Shown here in pieces: positions 1 to 13,533 of a stretch of 64,000 nucleotides of DNA. Both the position numbers and the translations under genes were made by a program. Source of the stretch: Beaufortia kweichowensis (lineage: Eukaryota; Chordata; Actinopteri; Cypriniformes; Gastromyzontidae); assembly GCA_019155185.1 (NCBI GenBank), contig CM032807.1:1483501-1547500 (forward strand), given 5' to 3'. Numbering within the stretch: the stretch's first letter is position 1; the number at the start of each line of letters is the position of its first letter. Under the pieces are notes generated by a model that did no database searches, was not told the DNA's origin, and saw only the letters and a list, made by a program, of their open reading frames with translations.

Positions 1-1841
1 AATGGTAGGGGGCGTGGCTTTGTCAAACATAACAAGCTCATGGGTTGGCTGCGTGGATTTGGGGGGCCTGATTTGATTGGTTGATCTAGCTGTCAGTATT
101 TGTGTTGCCCTCCAGGTCCCCCCTTCTTTCACAGTAGTGTGCAAACCCAACACACACACACGCTCAGAGATGGAATAGGCCTCCTGTCAGAGGCTCGTTT
201 GGAATTCCCTTTAAAGCCGGACGGAGCGTCTGTACCTGTCAGAATTCCTGAGAAGAGATCTCTGTGACTGACTCGTACACGCGCGCGCCAGGCTGTACCT
301 CACCCGCCCTCTAGACAAATGCCTTCATCTAACACATCAGAGAGAACTGGGAGATGAGATGAGACGAGATGAGTGTGCTGGAAATGATCAGTGGTGTCCC
401 GGAAGAACACAGGATTTCTCAGAGGTTACTCTTTCAGTGCTCAGGAGACTTAAGGGAGTCATTAGTTATGTTTTGATGAGGTATCAAAATCATCCTGTAG
501 ATGATTATTCCAAAGGTATTTTTATAAAGAGACCATTGTACTGTATGTACAGTAAAGAGCTATACAATCATCTGGATCATTTATGACCCTGTCTGTATTC
601 TACATATAATCTTTATTCTACAATATTTTAATATTAACTAAGTAAGACCATGTCAAAGAATGAAATTATAGTGAAGGTAATGACTAAGATCATGTTTAGA
701 TTATGAGACTCTAGCCTGGATTTTACAAACAGGGTCACATTTGGTGCATTTGATGAGAAATAAGAAATAAAATTGATGTCGACTTGTGTTGCTCAGAGTT
801 TGCTTTTCTAGATATGTTTTGTTCAAATTTAGTCTCAGGAGATATTTAAATAAACTTTGGAGAGTTAGTGACATACAGTAAGACAATATGAAGTTACAGT
901 ATTGAGGAGATCAGGTTTGTTGAGCTCGTATTGAAACCTCTCTTGATTGCAGAATTTGAGACATTGTTAAGATGTTTTCTGAAACTCTTTGCGTGAGATT
1001 ACTGAGGTCTTTCCATTAGCAGTAAAGTTAAATCTCCCTAAATTCTCATCGCTGTGTAGGAGAATCAAGTAAGATGTTAAAGAGATCTCATTTGTGATTC
1101 TTGCGATGTTTAAAATAGACCCTGTGAGTACGGAGGCGTCTCTCTTCTGTAAATGTGTTGGGTTTGTTTTGCAGATTGTAAATGAGATGAACCGCTGTGA
1201 TGGGCAGCACTGCAGTAGGGCAGCAGAACAAAGACAGATGCACTGTGGGATACAAAATACTGCCTGACCACAACTACACACACAGCACCCAAAAAAATAG
1301 AGGTGCGTGTAGGCAGTGTGTCTCTGCGAATACTTTACAGATACTTGCATGTGTGTTTTTGTGTGTAGACAGATTTGGCTAGATTGAGAATGCAGTGAAA
1401 AAATACAGTGAAACAACACAACTTGCTTGTGAGACATATAAAGTGCTCGTTGTCACATTCAGATTTTGAGTTTGCTGGAGTTCAAATCGAATTTGTAGTT
1501 GTTATTGTAAGCGGAGATTTTAATTTCCATTCAGAGAGGAAAATAGGAAATGAGACCAATAACCTTGACTGGCATTTGCTCGTGCGTGTGTGTTTGCTTG
1601 TGTATGTGTGTGTTTTATATGCATGAGGATTCTTCTATTTGTGTTTTATTCGAGCTCTTCGGTTGGGGAGATAAAGCTATTAATATATATGGCGATGAGG
1701 GTCTGTGGCATATGCCTGCCAGCAAGAATATTAAAGCTAAGAGAACTATAGTGATATCCAGCACACGACTACAAACACACACACATACGATTCATTTAAG
1801 AGACACTGACAATCTGCTGCTGGGTATTGTCGTGTGTAATT

Positions 1842-2114
<273 letters not shown>

Positions 2115-2214
2115 AAATTTATTGTCATCCTTGTACAAACATCTTGCTTATATATTTTCATAAAGTGTTTCATAAATTTTGTTTAGAAAAAAAAAGTTTT
2201 TATCAAGGTTTTCA

Positions 2215-2535
2215 TCATACTGATAGCTCAGATGTCAATATTTGCTGGTTTCAATACTGAAGGTGTGGTGTTTTTAAAGCATTTGTTTATGTTTAGTCAG
2301 GTGAAGTGCTGTTTTTAGAATTGTCACATCCATATTTATCCATATTGGGTATTGGTTTGAGAAATCATTCACAGAAATCCTAAAGTATGTATCCAAAGTA
2401 TATAGCTGGACAAATATTTCTAGACTTTATCAACAGGGGTTTAGTCAAATTTAAACAGATGGTTCAGTATATTAGTAATAAATGCATTCTCTGGGAATTT
2501 ATTTTTTGAGTTTTGATTGAAAATGTCAAAACTCA
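2215..2535 (+). repeat. dispersed repeat family R, copy 1
   Basis: actgatagctcagatgtcaa and tatttgctggtttcaat, then aaagcatttgtttatgttta, tttatcaacaggggttta and aaacagatggttcagtatat. The same modules occur in the same order at 26045-26395. Confidence 0.75.
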
Positions 2536-3618
2536 CAAAGCTCTGAATATAAAAACAATTGGTTGATATAAGTGGTCATTTATATTGGCTTAATATTAGA
2601 TGAACTAACGTACCTGTGCTTCATTTTGTGTTTTTTTACAAATATATATCTTTTAAACGTGCTTATATTGAGACTCTTATATTGTATTTGTTTATATTTC
2701 ACAGACTTTGATGCGTGTTTAGTGTTATTCTGTTAGATGTGATCTGATTGGCTGCTTCTAACATTCATAACTCATATCCACTGAAGTATGAATGAGTGTG
2801 TGTGTGTGTTGTGAGGAGAGCATGTGGTGTTATAGAGGGATTAGTGTTTTAATGAGGGGGGTGTGGTCAGGGTGGGCGGGGTCAGTCACTGCCTCAGGCT
2901 AAGAGCAGGGGGCACACATACACTCACACACACATATTGGGATGGACACACTCAGGGGGCCTCAATTATGGAATGGAGGATAATTTCCCCCCACCTGATA
3001 CCTGCTGTCGTCTTTTTTCCGTCTGTCTGTTTTTTCCCTTTTACCATCTTTTATCCCTCTTTAGCCTTTTACTGCCAACCTCTCTATTTCATTATTCAAG
3101 TAGCTTTACATTGTGTTGTTGTATGTTATATGTACATAGACACAAAAAGTGTATATATAACAGTACGGTGACCTCGAACTCTCAAAATGACCTTTTTAGC
3201 CATTATTTACTTGTTTCAAGGTCAGTTTTGTCAAGTTCACACAGGTGTCCTAGTAGAGAAGTTCATTATTATTTTCAATAATAATATAATATTTCTATAA
3301 TAACATAATACCCAATTGATTTCTTTCTGTTTAATATTAGTCTTGAAAAATGCGCTTGATTCTTTTAAATGGCATTTCTTTTTTATTTAATCCATTGATG
3401 TGATTTAAGTGTCTGAAGACATTTGTACATAACAGTGCCATAAACAGAAAAAAATATATGAAACAGTAATGAAATAATGTGTGGTTTAAGATTTTATTAC
3501 AGATATACAACACACAACACAGCATTGATTTTTCTAGAATTTTAAAATGATCAAATAAACATAAAAAAGCTCTATAAAACCATTTGTTTGTGTTGAGTGT
3601 GTCTCTGTACATGTTGTC

Positions 3619-3620
<2 letters not shown>

Positions 3621-3698
<78 letters not shown>
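3621..3698. repeat. (GT)n microsatellite
   Basis: 39 uninterrupted GT units. Confidence 0.97.
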
Positions 3699-3700
<2 letters not shown>

Positions 3701-3739
3701 TTTGTCATTTGCATTTCTGTTATCTCAGGTTTCTTTGAA

Positions 3740-3960
3740 TCGTCTCCCTCCCGCTGGAGCTTGTGTTTGAAATCCTCCCAGAATCTGTTCCTCTCTTTCC
3801 TTTATTCTCTCTCAAACTCTCTTTCCATCTTTTCTCGCTTTGCACCTGTTTCCCGCTCTGAACAGCTGCTAATTGGGCGAATGTAATTAGTGATTACCCA
3901 GAATCCTCAGCAGCATTTGATAGGTTTGTTCTCCGACCCGTGAGATATTCCCTCGCTGAT
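3740..3960. promoter_or_regulatory. candidate conserved non-coding element, 5' flank
   Basis: High-complexity sequence after the (GT)n run, with ctaattggg, tgtaattagtgattac and a ZNF143-like tacccagaatcc near 3895. Confidence 0.25.
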
Positions 3961-5149
3961 ATGTGCGTGTGTGGATTAGTTTGTGTGTGCATGTTTTAAA
4001 AAATACTCATATCACTTTCAGCACTTAAATATGGATTATAATACAAACGTATTTTGCAAGTTTTCTATATATTTGTTTCTTTTGTTGAATACAAGGTGGA
4101 ATACAGTGTAGGCCAATAGGGTTTTTAACTCATTTATGTCTGCCAGGTCATACATCCAAACATTTAAAGAAAAGTAATATCGCTTGTAAATTGTACAATT
4201 ACTCAAATAGTCAATAGCACAAATAGTTTAGGACAAGTGACGTGCAAGTTGACAAGTTGTCAAATTTATTTTTACACCACAGGTCGCAGACATAATTAAA
4301 CTGAAAAGTTTAACCAGTGTCATGATTTCTTGCACTTGCGAGTCGCTAGATCTTGTGATTTCTATCAGAAGAGCAGCATTACGTGACGCGAAGCATGATG
4401 AGATGGATAAAATAAGCGCTATTAATCCAGAATGCCCCAAATGAGAGCGAGCGAGCGATAGTTTTTAAAGTCGTTTTGCTACAGGAAGCTGTCACAGAGG
4501 TTTACTTTCGTCCCGTTTGCTGTAACAACTTTCTTCCATAAGCCGCCGCGGCCCCAGAGACAAACTCACTACGCCTCCATACCCTAAATAACTACAGATT
4601 AAAATTTTACACACTCTCTCTCTCTCATGTTCTGACAAAGAGCAATGTTGACCTGTCATCTTCGATTTCATCTGCTGAGGAGAAGTCGCTGTGCCTGAGT
4701 AAACACAAACACACACTCGCAAATATATTCAGACACACTCGGGTACACAAACCTTCATTAGTCTTTACACATGCTAAACACACACAGTCTGAAAAAACAT
4801 TTATGATATTTATGTGGATTACATTTTATGTTGTAAAACTGGCCATTTTACAAAATGCCCACGTGACTGCATGTTGTATATTGAAATATGTTGCGAGTTG
4901 TTTACATTGTTTGGCAAGATAAATTGTGTAACTGGTTTTGTTATACTTTGTTTGTTTGGCATGATCGGATCACAAAACGTGTTTTACCGTGTTTACACCT
5001 GTATTTAGTGCTGTTAGTTATTTCACCTGGAGCAGATCTCGCGTGTAAAGAAAGCAAGAGAAAGTTGTAAAAGTGATTGAATGTTTGTGTGAAGTTGCAT
5101 TACTTGTAGCAAAAGCATGAAGATAACTGATTAGCAGTGCATAGACTGA

Positions 5150-5275
5150 TATTTTTCTGATGTCTAGACTCTATCAACAGAGCTTTAGTAAAATATAAAC
5201 AGATGATTGGTAATAAATACATGCTGTGAGAATTTAATTTCAAGCTCTGGCTGAAAATGCTGAAATTTCCTTTAA
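5150..5275 (+). repeat. dispersed repeat family R, copy 2, right part only
   Basis: tagactctatcaacagagct and agtaaaatataaacagatga, then ttggtaataaatacatgctg and gctgaaaatgctgaaat, match the right half of copies at 2215 and 26045. Confidence 0.7.
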
Positions 5276-6699
5276 TTTATCACTCTTCTTCTTTCCTCTC
5301 TGTGTTTTTGTGATCTTAAACCTGGAAGAACTGATGATTTGTGCCCTTAAGTATAAACAGAACTGGCTGTTGACATCAATATTCACAAACCCCAAAAAAT
5401 AGGAGCAGCATACTTTACTAAGTACCTCTTCTGCATGTTTGTGTGTGTAATGTGACATTTAAATGAAGTCGACTCTGGGACAACACCGTTCTCTGTTGTA
5501 AAAATACAAATGCGACAATAACAATCTCAATAAAACACGAGTACACAAGAAACAAATAAACGCTGACGACACAGAAAGCGTTTTAGGGTTAGGGATGTAA
5601 CCTTAAAACAAGATGACTGGGTTTGTGTGTGTGTGAGAGAGATTAGTGGCTCTCTGCTAGTTTCAATTCTCAATTTTTCCTCTTTCAACTCGATAACAAT
5701 AAAACAGAAAGTCTTCAGATTAGTAACTGCTTGTCTCTTAGCTCGGGCCAGACGATAGGGCCATTCTCTTTATGTTTACTGTCTTGTGCATCACACTCAT
5801 CTTTCTTTCGTGGTTCATTACTTCTTCTGTCAATGGCTTTAATTTTCCACTTGTATGCCCTGACATAGTGAAGGACCAGCACTGAGGTGTCTCTAAAACT
5901 GCCTGTCTGAAAATAGAAAACACTTCACATAAAAGGAAATATATGTGAGGGGGTCGGATTCAGTGGTTGTATTAAGCAACAAATATGTCAGCAGAAGTTA
6001 TCTAACAATGTCATTTTGGGTGTCTTAGATTATAAAAATGATTCCTATCAAGTCAATAATATTTTGTTTTATTTACTATAAATAAAAAAAATATTTTAGA
6101 TTGGGGTTAGTTGTCACACAGAGACTGTTGTCATATTAGGGTTGAAGAATGTTGTCATAGATGCTTTTTGAGTCAAAAGAGATTTTTCTTCAAATGTCAC
6201 AACAGGGCAAATTCTTACATGTGTTTAAAATATTCTAATGTTATACACTTGATTAATCATAAGATCTGTCGGACAAAATATTGTTGTTCTTGCACGTTTT
6301 GGTGTTTTATGATTCATTTTGTTGTTCATATTTGTTTTACTGTAATAGTAACTGCCCATTTAACTTCAGTTTCCTATTGTGACAACATGCCCCTGTTGAC
6401 AAATGTTTCATTTTCACGACCTTTACAATAATACAAATGCTCATCAATAAGTCAATGTATGTGTCTAAAACAGGCATTTACCCTACAAAATTAACCATTG
6501 TGGAGTATTTTAGTGCATTCAATCTATACTTTGTCTATCTGTATGTGTACTCCCTTAGAACCCATGACCTTTGACCTGCCAACACAACGATCTAGCAATA
6601 GGAACCCTTCTTTATGTAGCTCGATTGCATTGGTTCGGTATGTGGGAACGCATTATGCAGTGCTGTCATTGTGTCTTTAAACAGCTTTTGCGTTTAGAC

Positions 6700-6875
6700 A
6701 CGAGCGCGTGCGTGTGCTTTATGCAGCGAGACAGGTGTTCGCAGAGAGCACTAGGTGAGACAGACGGGTCAGGGAGAGACGGGTATTCTCACCAACGTGC
6801 ATGATTAGGATGAATTCAGAGCAGATCCGATAAACACACACGGACACGCGCTTCAGACTCGACCTCTCGGGCTGT

Positions 6876-6920
<45 letters not shown>

Positions 6921-7220
6921 CTCTCTCCTGCTTAACCTGTCACATCGGATCCGGGCTGACGGGGGGAGGGGTCAGGGTTGGGGCGTCGCCTCGGGGCTCG
7001 TCGCCGAGCAACAAAAGACCACTCAGCTCGCGTTAGCCCTCCCGTCGTCCAATCAGGACTGACGGAACTCGGGCGCGGTCCGCTGCTAGCCTTCAAATGC
7101 TAAGTGCTTCATTAGCCACCTTTCATATCGCCGTCGCCCCCGGCAACCCGCTTTTACACTCGCCGTCCCTGGGAGCGCGGCAAAACTTCAGACCGCCGTC
7201 AGGCCACACACACATATACA
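6700..7220. promoter_or_regulatory. CpG-rich element in the 5' flank, possible distal enhancer or ncRNA promoter
   Basis: One of the few clearly CpG-rich blocks in the first 18 kb. It has a CCAAT-type box (cgtCCAATcagg) near 7050 and a homeodomain-like cattagccacc near 7110. A (GA)n run at 6878-6915 lies inside. No open reading frame with coding character starts here. It could be a distal enhancer or the promoter of a non-coding RNA. Confidence 0.35.
6878..6915. repeat. (GA)n microsatellite
   Basis: About 19 GA units inside the CpG-rich 6.7-7.2 kb block. Confidence 0.95.
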
Positions 7221-7622
7221 TGTGGTGGTTTGCGGAAACGCTCACAGTCACACAATCACAACACTGAATTCATCATGCGCGTGACAGCGGAGTACGGCGT
7301 GAATCTGTTGTTATGTGTGTGTAATGTGGTTAGACGTAGTCGTGTGTGTGTGTGTGTGTGGCCTGAAGCTCAGCAGATGCCTTAAGCTTCTGCTGTCAGA
7401 ATGGAAAGATCGGATGGAGAGAAGCAGGAGATTGTGTTTGCTGTACTTCCTCATTAACTGGGCTGTTCCAGCGTTATGGATGTGACAGTTTTAGTCAAAA
7501 CTTGAAATGTAAATAAAAAATTGAATATATCAGTCTATACACGAGTTATCTATCTAAAAAATGGAAATGCTTAATAGATAACAAAGCAGTCACAAGCTTC
7601 TGTGAGGAAACATACTTTGTAT

Positions 7623-7740
7623 GGTTTTTGTGTTGGTTTGATTCTCAATGAACACATGCTGATTTAAAAACAATTATACTTTGAATGCATTGTAAGCTGT
7701 TTTGGATAATTGGTCTGCCAAATAATATGAAATGCAAATA
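7623..7740 (+). mobile_element. tRNA-derived teleost SINE, degenerate copy
   Basis: A B-box-like ggtttgattct is followed by aacacatgctgat and the tail ttgaatgcattgtaagctg, then ttttggataa and tctgccaaat. This order is the 3' part of a widespread teleost SINE. The 5' tRNA part is lost. Confidence 0.7.
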
Positions 7741-8293
7741 TTATAAATATGAAATAATATAAATATGAATGCATTTTTTGGCCATGACCCACCATGAGTT
7801 GAAAGATATATGGTCTTAAAAATAGACATATCTAGGCAAAACATTGGTTTGTTGTGTTAAACTCAGAATATTAAAATAAGGAAGAATTACCTCTGAAAGT
7901 TTGTCTTTATAGCATGTAAGAAGGTTATTTGCAGTATACGGTTGAGCTTTTCTGTGCTGTTGGTCTGGTTTTAATATGTCAGTACTTTTTCCTGACATTA
8001 TCAGATTGAGATTAATATTGATGAGATCATTTGTGTTTTTGTAATGCAGTAGTGCAGTCCCTTCCACTTATTTTCTATTTCCTGCACATTATAGTAAATA
8101 TGATGTATGCTTGTTTTTACAGACTGAAGTATTAACAAACATTTTTTCTATGCAATTCGTTAGAGGTTTGTGCATGTTAATGTCCAAGTATTGTTGACTA
8201 GAAATGTATACATACATGTTCAAAGCATCTCATAGGCCCTAACTAAGTGAGAGAGAGAGAGAGAGAGTCAGTCAGTCATACAGTATTCCCAGG

Positions 8294-8307
8294 GCTCCCT
8301 CTAGTGG
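8294..8307 (-). promoter_or_regulatory. CTCF-like site in the 5' flank
   Basis: The reverse strand reads CCACTAGAGGGAGC, 13 of 14 matches to CCASYAGRKGGCRS. Confidence 0.5.
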
Positions 8308-8707
8308 ACTGGTTGTTTTATTGCTTAAACCACAATTCAATTGTCACTTGAACCCAAACACACAAATTTATGTAGCTTATAATTGCTTTTAAAGTACCTA
8401 ACTAACACACTTGATTGAATTGTTTTTAAAAATTAAATTAAAAAAGCTAAACCTGTACACAAACACACACAACATAATGCTGTTAAATGTTATGCACTTT
8501 ATGTGATTTGTCCATGTATGTTGGAACTGGCATGTTTGGGGATATAACTTCACTTGTGTATATTTGTCAGCGTGTTTTTGTTTTTGTTCATGTGCACATT
8601 CATCAGTATGTGTGCGTGTGTGACATTCTGTTCCCTTGAGTTGGCCTGAGGGCACCTTCACTTCACAATTAATGGAGAGAGTCTCAAGGGAACTGCAGTC
8701 TACCTCT

Positions 8708-9085
8708 TTTACATGAAATCTTCCTCTCCTTTTCCCCCACCTCCTTACCTCCTCACTTCTCCTCTCACCTCCTCTCTTTTCTTTCTGGCACATCCTCTCA
8801 TCTTCTTCTTTTCTCGACCTCTTGTCTTCTCTCAATTCTTCTCCTTCCTTCTCCCCTCACCTCCTAGTTTCTCCGCCCCCACTTATCCTCTCACCTCCTC
8901 TCTTCTCCTCTCACCTCCTCTCTTCTCCTCTCACCTCCTCTCTTCTCCCCTCACCTCCTCTCTTCTTCCTTCCCCTCTCACCTACTCACTTCTCCTCCTC
9001 TCACCCTCTCTCTTCTCTTGTCCCGTCACTTGTTCTTCTCTCTTTTTCTCATTTCATCTCTTCCCTTGTGATCTCTTATTTTTCT
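8708..9085. repeat. polypyrimidine tract with a 20-base tandem repeat
   Basis: About 375 bases almost entirely of C and T on the + strand. Four tandem copies of the 20-base unit TCACCTCCTCTCTTCTCCTC occupy 8891-8970; the first two are identical and the last two diverge slightly. Confidence 0.9.
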
Positions 9086-9613
9086 CATCTCTTTATGTGT
9101 CCTCTGCTGCAGTGTCTACTTTTCTGTATTCTATGTTTGTTTCAGACACATTTCTATAAAATAGTATGAATCTCTACATAGTACCACAAAACCCGCAACA
9201 CCACACATATATAAATACATTTTCAGCATGTGCTCTGCTATTCTGTAGGCCGTGTGTGTTTTAACCGCTGCATGTGTTTTATTCTGTTAAAGCACAGGAG
9301 AAACCTTTTGGTTTATTCAGATAAAGACGTGCTCGTACCGCACAGACGGAACAGAGAGATACACAGGGAACGTTTGATAAAGAAAGAAATTCATCTTTAA
9401 ATGATTGCATCACCTTTTCTTCCACTCGGTTTTTCTTCCACACTCTCTCTCTCTACCGCTTGATATCTTTTTAAATCCGGCGAGAACTGAAGATTTCATT
9501 TCTTTCTCTATATGTAATCAACATCAAACACGCACACACGTTGTCTCACTCCCAAAGACACTTTCGATCACCTCGCGCGGTCTCACCTGTGTCGTCAATT
9601 AGAGTGTTTCTCA

Positions 9614-9634
9614 GCACAATGCATTATGGGAAAG
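9614..9634 (-). promoter_or_regulatory. ZNF143/STAF-like motif
   Basis: The reverse strand reads ctTTCCCATAATGCATTGTG, close to the ZNF143 core TTCCCANAATGCMYYGCG. Confidence 0.4.
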
Positions 9635-10157
9635 AGTTCAGAGCTGTCAGACATCATCAAGCGTTATCAGACGCGAGCGCGCACACGCAGCAGGAGTAAT
9701 GTGAGGCGTCTGCGGTGTCAAGCGTTCTGTTTAATGTGATTCTCTCTCTAGTACGCAGCATGTGTAGCTTCCACCGCTGCTGTTTACCGTACAATAATAC
9801 AACAAGTGTGTTTTTGAAGTGTGACTGCGCTGTGCAGTTGTGCAGGTGGTGGGGGACGACGCGTCATCGTTCATAAACTCATTTCACTGATTCTGAAGAA
9901 GCCGCAGATTGTTTTTTTCTTGTGTTTGACAGTGTTTCAGGTTGGTTCGACCTTTGACTGATGGTTTTGCTTTAACTGAATAAGAACTGGTTACACAGTG
10001 GGAGTCACCTGACCGGCATGAAAACTGACCAGTCACAGTTTAGGTTCAATTAAACATTGAATATGCTCTTTTACTTAGTAAAGTTTAGGAAGGAAAATGT
10101 GTTTACAATACTGAAACATCCACAGCATCTAGTTCTTGTAGGTTTGTAAAGTGTAAC

Positions 10158-10253
10158 ACTGATGGCAATGTTTTTATCCAAAGCAACAGTGTTTTCTAGT
10201 TTGCATTTTATCAGTATGTGAGTATCAAACCCATGACGGTTGCACTGCTAACC
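10158..10253 (-). mobile_element. tRNA-derived teleost SINE, degenerate, reverse
   Basis: On the minus strand, gttagcagtgcaaccgtcat is followed by the B-box-like gggtttgatac, cacatactgat and the truncated tail gctttggataaaaac. Same family as the copy at 7623. Confidence 0.65.
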
Positions 10254-11360
10254 CAATATTCCGTCAGTTCAGATACAGGAGGGTAGTTGACAAATAAATA
10301 TGTGACTCTGTCCTATGGTCTGACAGCAAAAATGTAGAAAAAAAAAGAATATTCAAATAGCATGAGAGATTTATCTTCTTTGCTGGAGTTACAAATAGGA
10401 CGAGAAGGATTTATCTTACTGTAATTGTTTTTTCTAAATTTTTGTATGTCACACCATATGACATAGACTTTTGTCAACCACCTAGGAACAGATTTAAAAC
10501 TTAAGGCTTAAAACTTAAAAAACTTGAATTTGTTTCTTTTTTTTTCACATATCAAGATAATATCAGGCTAGAACCTGTTATAAATATCTTTCTGACTACT
10601 ATTAATATTTTATACTGTCTAATTGTTATTGTCGTAAAAAAGCATGTGTGTTTGGAAGCGAATAGAAGGGTTTTGCTTAAGTCTCACGTGTGTGTCAGAA
10701 ATCTCACAAATGTCTCTGTCATTAGAGTTTCAGAAGAGATCTCAATGACACAAACTCAACTCAGATTTGTTAAGTCTGCCATCAATATTATTGAAGATTT
10801 TAATATGAACTTAAATATTTCTTGTTAAATGTACGCAAATCCAGATAATTTTACTCTTTATGTAGTTTAACAATTCACTTACTTGTTCAATTCCTATTTT
10901 TTCCTATATAAGCAGTTTTAGGAGAAACATCTGAGACCGTGTTGAACTCATCTAAACATCTGAGAAATAATATTTTTCTCTTGTTGATCAAGACTATTGC
11001 CAGTAACCTTTCTATAAAATCAGATTTTGTTTAAGCATGTCTCACTAAGACCTGTGACACTGAATTTCAGAAATAACTATTTTTCTTTCTGATGAATGTG
11101 TCTTGTACGACAGCTTAGTTTATAGAATATCTTCCCCGAACTGTGAGGTTCAAATATAGTGTGTCGAGAGTTATCCTGCTGTGTGTGTGAAAATGTGATG
11201 TTGTCTCTGTAGTGAGTGTTAAGGTCTGCGCCGCGTAATTAGAATATCGGCCCCTGTGTTGTGACTGGCTTCTTTGAGCGCGCTCACCTGTGTGCTTCCT
11301 GCTCATTAGCATTCTCATGCATATTAATAAGGAGCAGAGGCGCAGCACGCCCTAGCTTGG

Positions 11361-11398
11361 CCGCAGGGCATCATGGGAGATTACTTGCATGAGTAATC
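11361..11398 (-). promoter_or_regulatory. ZNF143/STAF-like motif overlapping a GATTACT palindrome
   Basis: The reverse strand of 11361-11380 reads CTCCCATGATGCCCTGCGG, a strong ZNF143-like match. It overlaps GATTACT-TGCATG-AGTAATC at 11379-11398, which has perfect 7-base inverted arms with OTX/bicoid-type GATTA cores. Confidence 0.45.
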
Positions 11399-12756
11399 CC
11401 GCTGGCTGGAGTTGGTCCAGAACTCCACAGCTGTCCGTCAAAGCGCAAGCGGGCAGAAGGGCATCGGGGTGTGGCGGGGCAGGGCAGTAAAGGGCTAGCA
11501 TTTAGCATGGGCTTAGCATTAGATCAACAGGGACTAAATGAACTTCCTTTCGCATCATAATGAGAGATCGCTTACTGCAGTCTTGTCCGTTTTGCTGATT
11601 AGCTTCAATTTTTGGAGTCTAAATCTCGGAATATTAAAAGTTTCTCTTTATAAGTCTTCAGCACCTAAGTTTATCTTTTCTAACCTCAGGGACCTGCTGG
11701 GATGTCTGGTTTATTAGTGCAGAAAGTTCAGTACAGAAAACATGTTAGAGCTCATGAATTAGCTTATTAACTGTGATCTGGTATTTCCACCATAAGTCCC
11801 TTGACCAACCGGACATGTCATGTTGTGTGCAACAAATTAATTTTAATGCTTTTTAGAGCAATATTGAAGGCTTGTGTCGGCAATCCCAAGTGCATTAACA
11901 CTTGACAGTGAAGCTTTTACCCCTGAATCCCCCTGAGCTGTGTTGCATGCAGGTCAAATGTCATTTAAATGTTTTCAACTTTGACCGCATGTGTTGTTGA
12001 GTTGTACAATCTTGCATTTCAGCATACAGAGAATGATTATATTACAGCTATTAGTAACCTTAGATGAAATCTATAGAATATTTTTGTATGTTTTGCCCTT
12101 AATTTAGCAGAAGCAGAATCTATAGAATGGAACTAAAATGTGGAAAATGTTTTATTGCATGATGAAATATGGTCTTTAAAACAAATATGTAAGCAGTAAT
12201 TGATTCATAGCTTTCTAAGAGATTTGAGCACATTTCATACACATTGATAATTTAAAGTGCTTTATTTAGGCAGAATAAAAAATAAACTAATTTTCAAACC
12301 ATTAAATCAAATATTTATGAAAAGAAAACATGTCCTTAGGTGATGTAAAGCTCAGTGCCTGACACCTGGGTTGAGATAGATATAGAATGACACATCTGTA
12401 TGCTTTTGCCAGCTGACAGGGTCATCAAATGTTTATGTGCATTTCAGGTATCTTGGTCTACATGAGCCTTATTGACTTTAGAAAAATCATTAGAATCATT
12501 TCATAAAAAAATCAATAAACATAGAATCTAATAAACAAATCTATTAGAACTAATAGAAGAGTTTTTTTCTAGATTGAAAAAAAAAAAATTAAAATAAAAG
12601 TAGGGTCCATTTTTCAGTGTCTTTATTTTTCAGTTTGTCCCGGTGGTACAGAAATGTTTGGAATCAGATGTTATAGAAAAACAGCATTATACTGTCCTGT
12701 TCCAGCACTTTGAACTCTTTACATCATCACACGTGTGAAAGTATATTCCAATTGTG

Positions 12757-12759
<3 letters not shown>

Positions 12760-12794
<35 letters not shown>
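12760..12794. repeat. (GA)n microsatellite
   Basis: About 17 AG units. Confidence 0.95.
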
Positions 12795-12795
<1 letters not shown>

Positions 12796-13273
12796 ATAGT
12801 GGGCTTCAGATACAGTGTGAATACTAATTGAGCTCTCTTGGCAGGTCAGAGTCCCTCTCCTCTCGACATTTACCCATCTGCACCATAACACACGTGCACA
12901 CACACACACACAGCTCCTGTGGATTACCTAGGCCGCAGGACAGAGCCGTTTCTATGGAAACCTCATAGCAGGCCGCATGAGTTAACCATACACCTCTTGT
13001 AAAGTCTCTCCTCCAGGAGCGTGTGTGTGTGTTTGTGTGTGTGTGTAGTTTTGGGTGAAGTGCACACACACACACCTGTCAGTCCGGTAATTACTGTATG
13101 CTTTAATGAAGGACAAACATCTCGCCTTCCCAAAGTTTTACAACTGCAACACACAAACTTTGTAAACTCTGGTACCACATGAACAACACATGACAAACAC
13201 TCAAAGCTGTCTTACAAGATAATAATCACAATTTTTAAATTGTACTGTGTAATTTATACAATGTTGAATATTT

Positions 13274-13533
13274 CACTCTTAGAAATAAATATGCCTATTT
13301 ATGTGATGTCATAGAGGAACCATTTTTGAGTCCTCAGAGAACCATTCTGTGCAGTGTTCTTCAAAGAACCATTTTTTCTTACCTTCTCAAAGTCCAAAGA
13401 ATCTTTTTCCACAACAAATAACCTTTTGTAAAACAGAAAGGTTCTTTGAGGTTAAAGGTTCTTTATGGAACCATTCAGTCAAAAATGGTTCTTCTATGGC
13501 ATCATGAAGCGGCTTTAAAATCTTTTTAAAAGC
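13274..13533. mobile_element. MITE copy 1 (ggttcttctatggcat family)
   Basis: Starts cactcttagaaataaa. It contains repeated aaagaaccatttttt and ggttctttatggaacc modules and ggttcttctatggcatcat, and ends near tctttttaaaag. It shares its layout with copies at about 37005 and 53711. This is a non-autonomous teleost DNA transposon with no coding capacity. Confidence 0.7.

Noticed and set aside
967..1437. 156-codon Cys/His-rich minus-strand frame
   Set aside because: It has no regular zinc-finger spacing or recognised domain and lies in AT-rich flank sequence.
5584..5605. Telomere-like ttttagggttaggg
   Set aside because: Only two units; too short to indicate an interstitial telomere.
8713..9169. 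148- and 115-codon frames rich in Ser, Leu and Pro
   Set aside because: They translate the polypyrimidine tract and its 20-base minisatellite, with no family match.
12948..12961. Possible RFX site GTTTCTATGGAAAC
   Set aside because: Three mismatches to GTTRCCATGGCAAC; much weaker than the site at 43703.
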